Assembly: GCF_905147045.1 (NCBI RefSeq)
Contig: NC_065913.1
Location: 8,952,501-9,016,500, forward strand
From: Nymphalis io
Lineage: Eukaryota; Arthropoda; Insecta; Lepidoptera; Nymphalidae
Direction of reading: 5' to 3'
DNA: 64,000 bases
Part shown: positions 61,969 to 64,000 of the stretch, piece after piece
Layout: each line of letters begins with the position of its first letter
Numbering within the stretch: position 1 is the stretch's first letter
Notes under the pieces: generated by a model
What the model saw: the letters and a program-made list of their open reading frames with translations, nothing else
What the model was told of the DNA's origin: nothing
Database searches by the model: none
Translations under genes and position numbers: made by a program

Positions 61969-62407
61969 GTAACGAATACATACATCAAACTCACTTTGCG
62001 GAGTGGAATTAAATAGTTTAATTTTGGTATAGTTGGTGGTGTTGCGTAAAATACATAAGTATGATAATGATATTTATTTTTTTATGTTATATTCCTGTTT
62101 AGCGGTAGAATATCTGATGAGTGGATGGTACCTACCCAGGCAGGTTTGCACAATGCCCTTACCACCAGTTACCACACACTCATAATATATTCTGCCTCCA
62201 AACAGCAATAGCATTGTTGTTGGTGAGTAAAACAGTGTAACTGCAGGCACGAGGAACATAACATCTTAGTTCCCACGGTTGGTGACGCATTGGTGATGTA
62301 AGCGATGGTTAATATTTATTGCGGTGTCAATGTCTATGGGCGGTGGTGACCACTTACCATCGGGTTGCTCATCTCATCGCTGACCACGGGTATATTTTTC
62401 GCTTTAG

Positions 62408-62535
62408 GGTATAATGTCTCCGAACAACGTGCTGAGGGCGGGCGAGGGGGCCTCCGTGCTGTTCAGGTTCGCCCGCTGTCCGGAGTACCTCGTGCGGGGC
62501 CGCCGGCTGCTGTTCACGGCGGGGCTGGGGACCAG
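62408..62535 (+). CDS. GTPBP2: GTPBP2-like exon 13, copy B
   Basis: 128 nt, identical in coding to 34727-34854, ending in GLGT plus two bases before GTACCG. The terminal exon is not found after it: the duplication with copy A stops at 62815 and the sequence becomes SINE-C. Confidence 0.85.
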
Positions 62536-62815
62536 GTACCGCTCAACGAACCCAACGATAACTTCTAATTACAGTTGAATTGTTGAGCCAATAAAGTATA
62601 TCGTCAGCTCAGTGTTGGTATCCGAGATTGCTAGCTCCACTGACTTTCACACATTTAATTTATAAGTGTTCGGTGAAGGAAATCCATGCATCGAAGCAGG
62701 TTGTGGAATAAGCTCAAACCTTCTCCTGAGAAGGAGAGGTTTTAGCCCAGCTGTGGGACATTTATATACTGTAACTGTTTTGAATCATGTTGGAATAAGT
62801 TTTGTTCTTAAGAAG

Positions 62816-63056
62816 CCGAGATGGCCCAGTGGTAAGAACGCGTGAATCTTAACCGATGATCGTGAGTTCAAACCCGGGCAAGCACCACTGAATTTTAATG
62901 TGCTTAATTTGTGATTATAATTCATCTCTGCTTGACGGTGAAGGAAAACACCGTGAGGAAACCTGCATGTGTCTAATTTCACTGAAATTCTGCCACATGT
63001 GTATTCCACCAACCCGCCTTTAGCCCAGCAGTGGGACATTCACAGGCTGTTACGAA
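62816..63056 (+). mobile_element. SINE-C with intact head
   Basis: GCCGAGATGGCCCAGTGGTA (A box) and GTGAGTTCAAACCCGGGCAA (B box), then GAAACCTGCATGTGTCTAAT and AGCCCAGCAGTGGGACATTC. It marks the point where copies A and B diverge. Confidence 0.85.
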
Positions 63057-63667
63057 TACGAACGGTTTAGACAACTGCACGGGACTAATAATGGTACTTG
63101 TGTGTGCGTGTAAGCACAGATAGTCTCTATTCCCACACACTCTTAATCCTATTGAGAACCGAGATGGTAGTGAATAGAATGTGTAAATCGTTTACAATGA
63201 TAGCGTGTTAAAACCCAGATTAGCACCACTAAATTGGAACAGCGTATTGGAATAAGCTCCTCATCAAAGGGAGAAGAGGGAGGGATTAGCCCAGCAGTGG
63301 GACATAGACATTTACATAATCCCAGGGTGAAAATTAGTTCAGGCGCAAACAATGTCTACACGCTTCCAAATCTCACTTCTAGTGTACAACTTATTTTTAC
63401 TTTTTTTTTCTATTTATTTATTATAAAAAAAATAACACCTCTGCTGGGCTAAGGCCTCCCCTCCACTTGTGATTTGGAGCTCTAACTTGCAGCTTCAATG
63501 CGGGTTGATGGATATACATAGCAATACTTCATCCCATAAAAGCAGATCTCCTGACAATGTGCCCATTAATTAAGCACATCAAAGTGCAGTGGTGTTTGCC
63601 CGGGCTTTGCAAGTGGGTGGGGGATTGTTCTTAATTTAAATAAACGTCAAAATAATCATTAGCGCAC
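63057..63667 (-). repeat. Inverted copy of the 50.8-51.4 / 30.45-30.9 kb intron
   Basis: In reverse complement it follows 50.81-51.37 kb and 30.44-30.85 kb closely, including GAACAATCCCCCACCCACTT and the SINE-C pieces. It places an inverted exon 4 with its downstream intron at the end of copy B. Confidence 0.8.
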
Positions 63668-63783
63668 CTGAGCATCGAAGCCGAGTATCTCGTGGCTGAG
63701 CGAGGACGTCCTACCACTTTTCACTTCGTGCAAATGCCTGAACATGTTCAGGTGAGCGCTCCCTCTACTGTTATCGAGTTCAC
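63668..63783 (-). pseudogene. GTPBP2: GTPBP2-like exon 4, inverted copy
   Basis: A 116-nt exon on the minus strand with CTACAG acceptor and GTGCGC donor: ELDNSRGSAHLNMFRHLHEV and KSGRTSSLSHEILGFDAQ. It keeps Gly at the junction codon, SGRTSS and SHEI, which copy A has lost, but has Ser for Gly in DNGRG and His for Arg in ARLN. Opposite in direction to the rest of copy B, so it cannot be spliced with it. Confidence 0.85.
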
Positions 63784-64000
63784 CTGTAGAAAAGAAAAAC
63801 TATTGTATTGCGCACTACAAACAGCTCACATACCATCAACCAATGACGTCATTACAATTTCAAGATCAAATTTTATACTGCCATTGTAATTACAACTCAG
63901 TTTCTTGACCATAAAATATTTATCTGAGGATAAAATAAATGATATTACAATATAATATTAACAAAGTCGGTTTTTGTCCCGACTGAGTAGGTATCATTTA

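Overview
This is eukaryotic nuclear DNA, most probably from a butterfly or moth. It is AT-rich, its short coding exons are much more GC-rich than their surroundings and have GT/AG borders, and most of the rest is transposable elements typical of Lepidoptera: tRNA-derived SINEs, R4/Dong, RTE, CR1/Jockey-like LINEs, Ty3/Gypsy elements and a Helitron. There are no operons or bacterial features.

Only one host gene is recognisable: a relative of GTPBP2, a translational-type GTPase. It is present as fragments of 14 exons in three partial, damaged copies. Copy C lies on the minus strand at about 17.2-25.6 kb: exons 1, 2, the 5' half of 3, and 5. Copy A lies on the plus strand at about 29.5-35.5 kb: exons 1, 4 and 8-14. 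Copy B lies on the plus strand at about 50.3-62.5 kb: exons 1, the 3' half of 3, and 5-13, plus an inverted exon 4 at 63.7 kb. Every exon of the protein is present at least once, but no copy is complete and most carry stops, frameshifts or deletions. Exon numbers here are my own, from alignment to remembered family features.

Layout. 0-3 kb: AT-rich with no gene. 3-17 kb: a nest of minus-strand elements, namely a Gypsy pol remnant, a Jockey-like LINE, a Helitron split by a full-length CR1-like LINE with a 10-bp target duplication, and an RTE LINE. 17-25.6 kb: GTPBP2 copy C, broken by an LTR element (gag, protease, env-like tail, pol missing) and by a LINE sitting inside exon 3. 25.6-29.5 kb: an 89-bp minisatellite next to exon 1 on both sides, and the first copy of a 2-kb duplication. 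29.5-35.5 kb: copy A. 37.2-39.4 kb: the second copy of the 2-kb duplication. 39.4-49.9 kb: LINE fragments, a solo LTR with a matching empty site, and a degraded Ty3/Gypsy element. 50-64 kb: copy B, split by an R4/Dong LINE.

The transposon genes serve copying of the elements themselves (endonuclease, reverse transcriptase, integrase, Rep/helicase). Most are broken. The most interesting structure is the shattered, partly triplicated GTPBP2 locus, whose breakpoints coincide with SINEs, LINE fragments and a minisatellite. It may be real segmental duplication and decay or a haplotype mis-assembly; sequence alone cannot decide.
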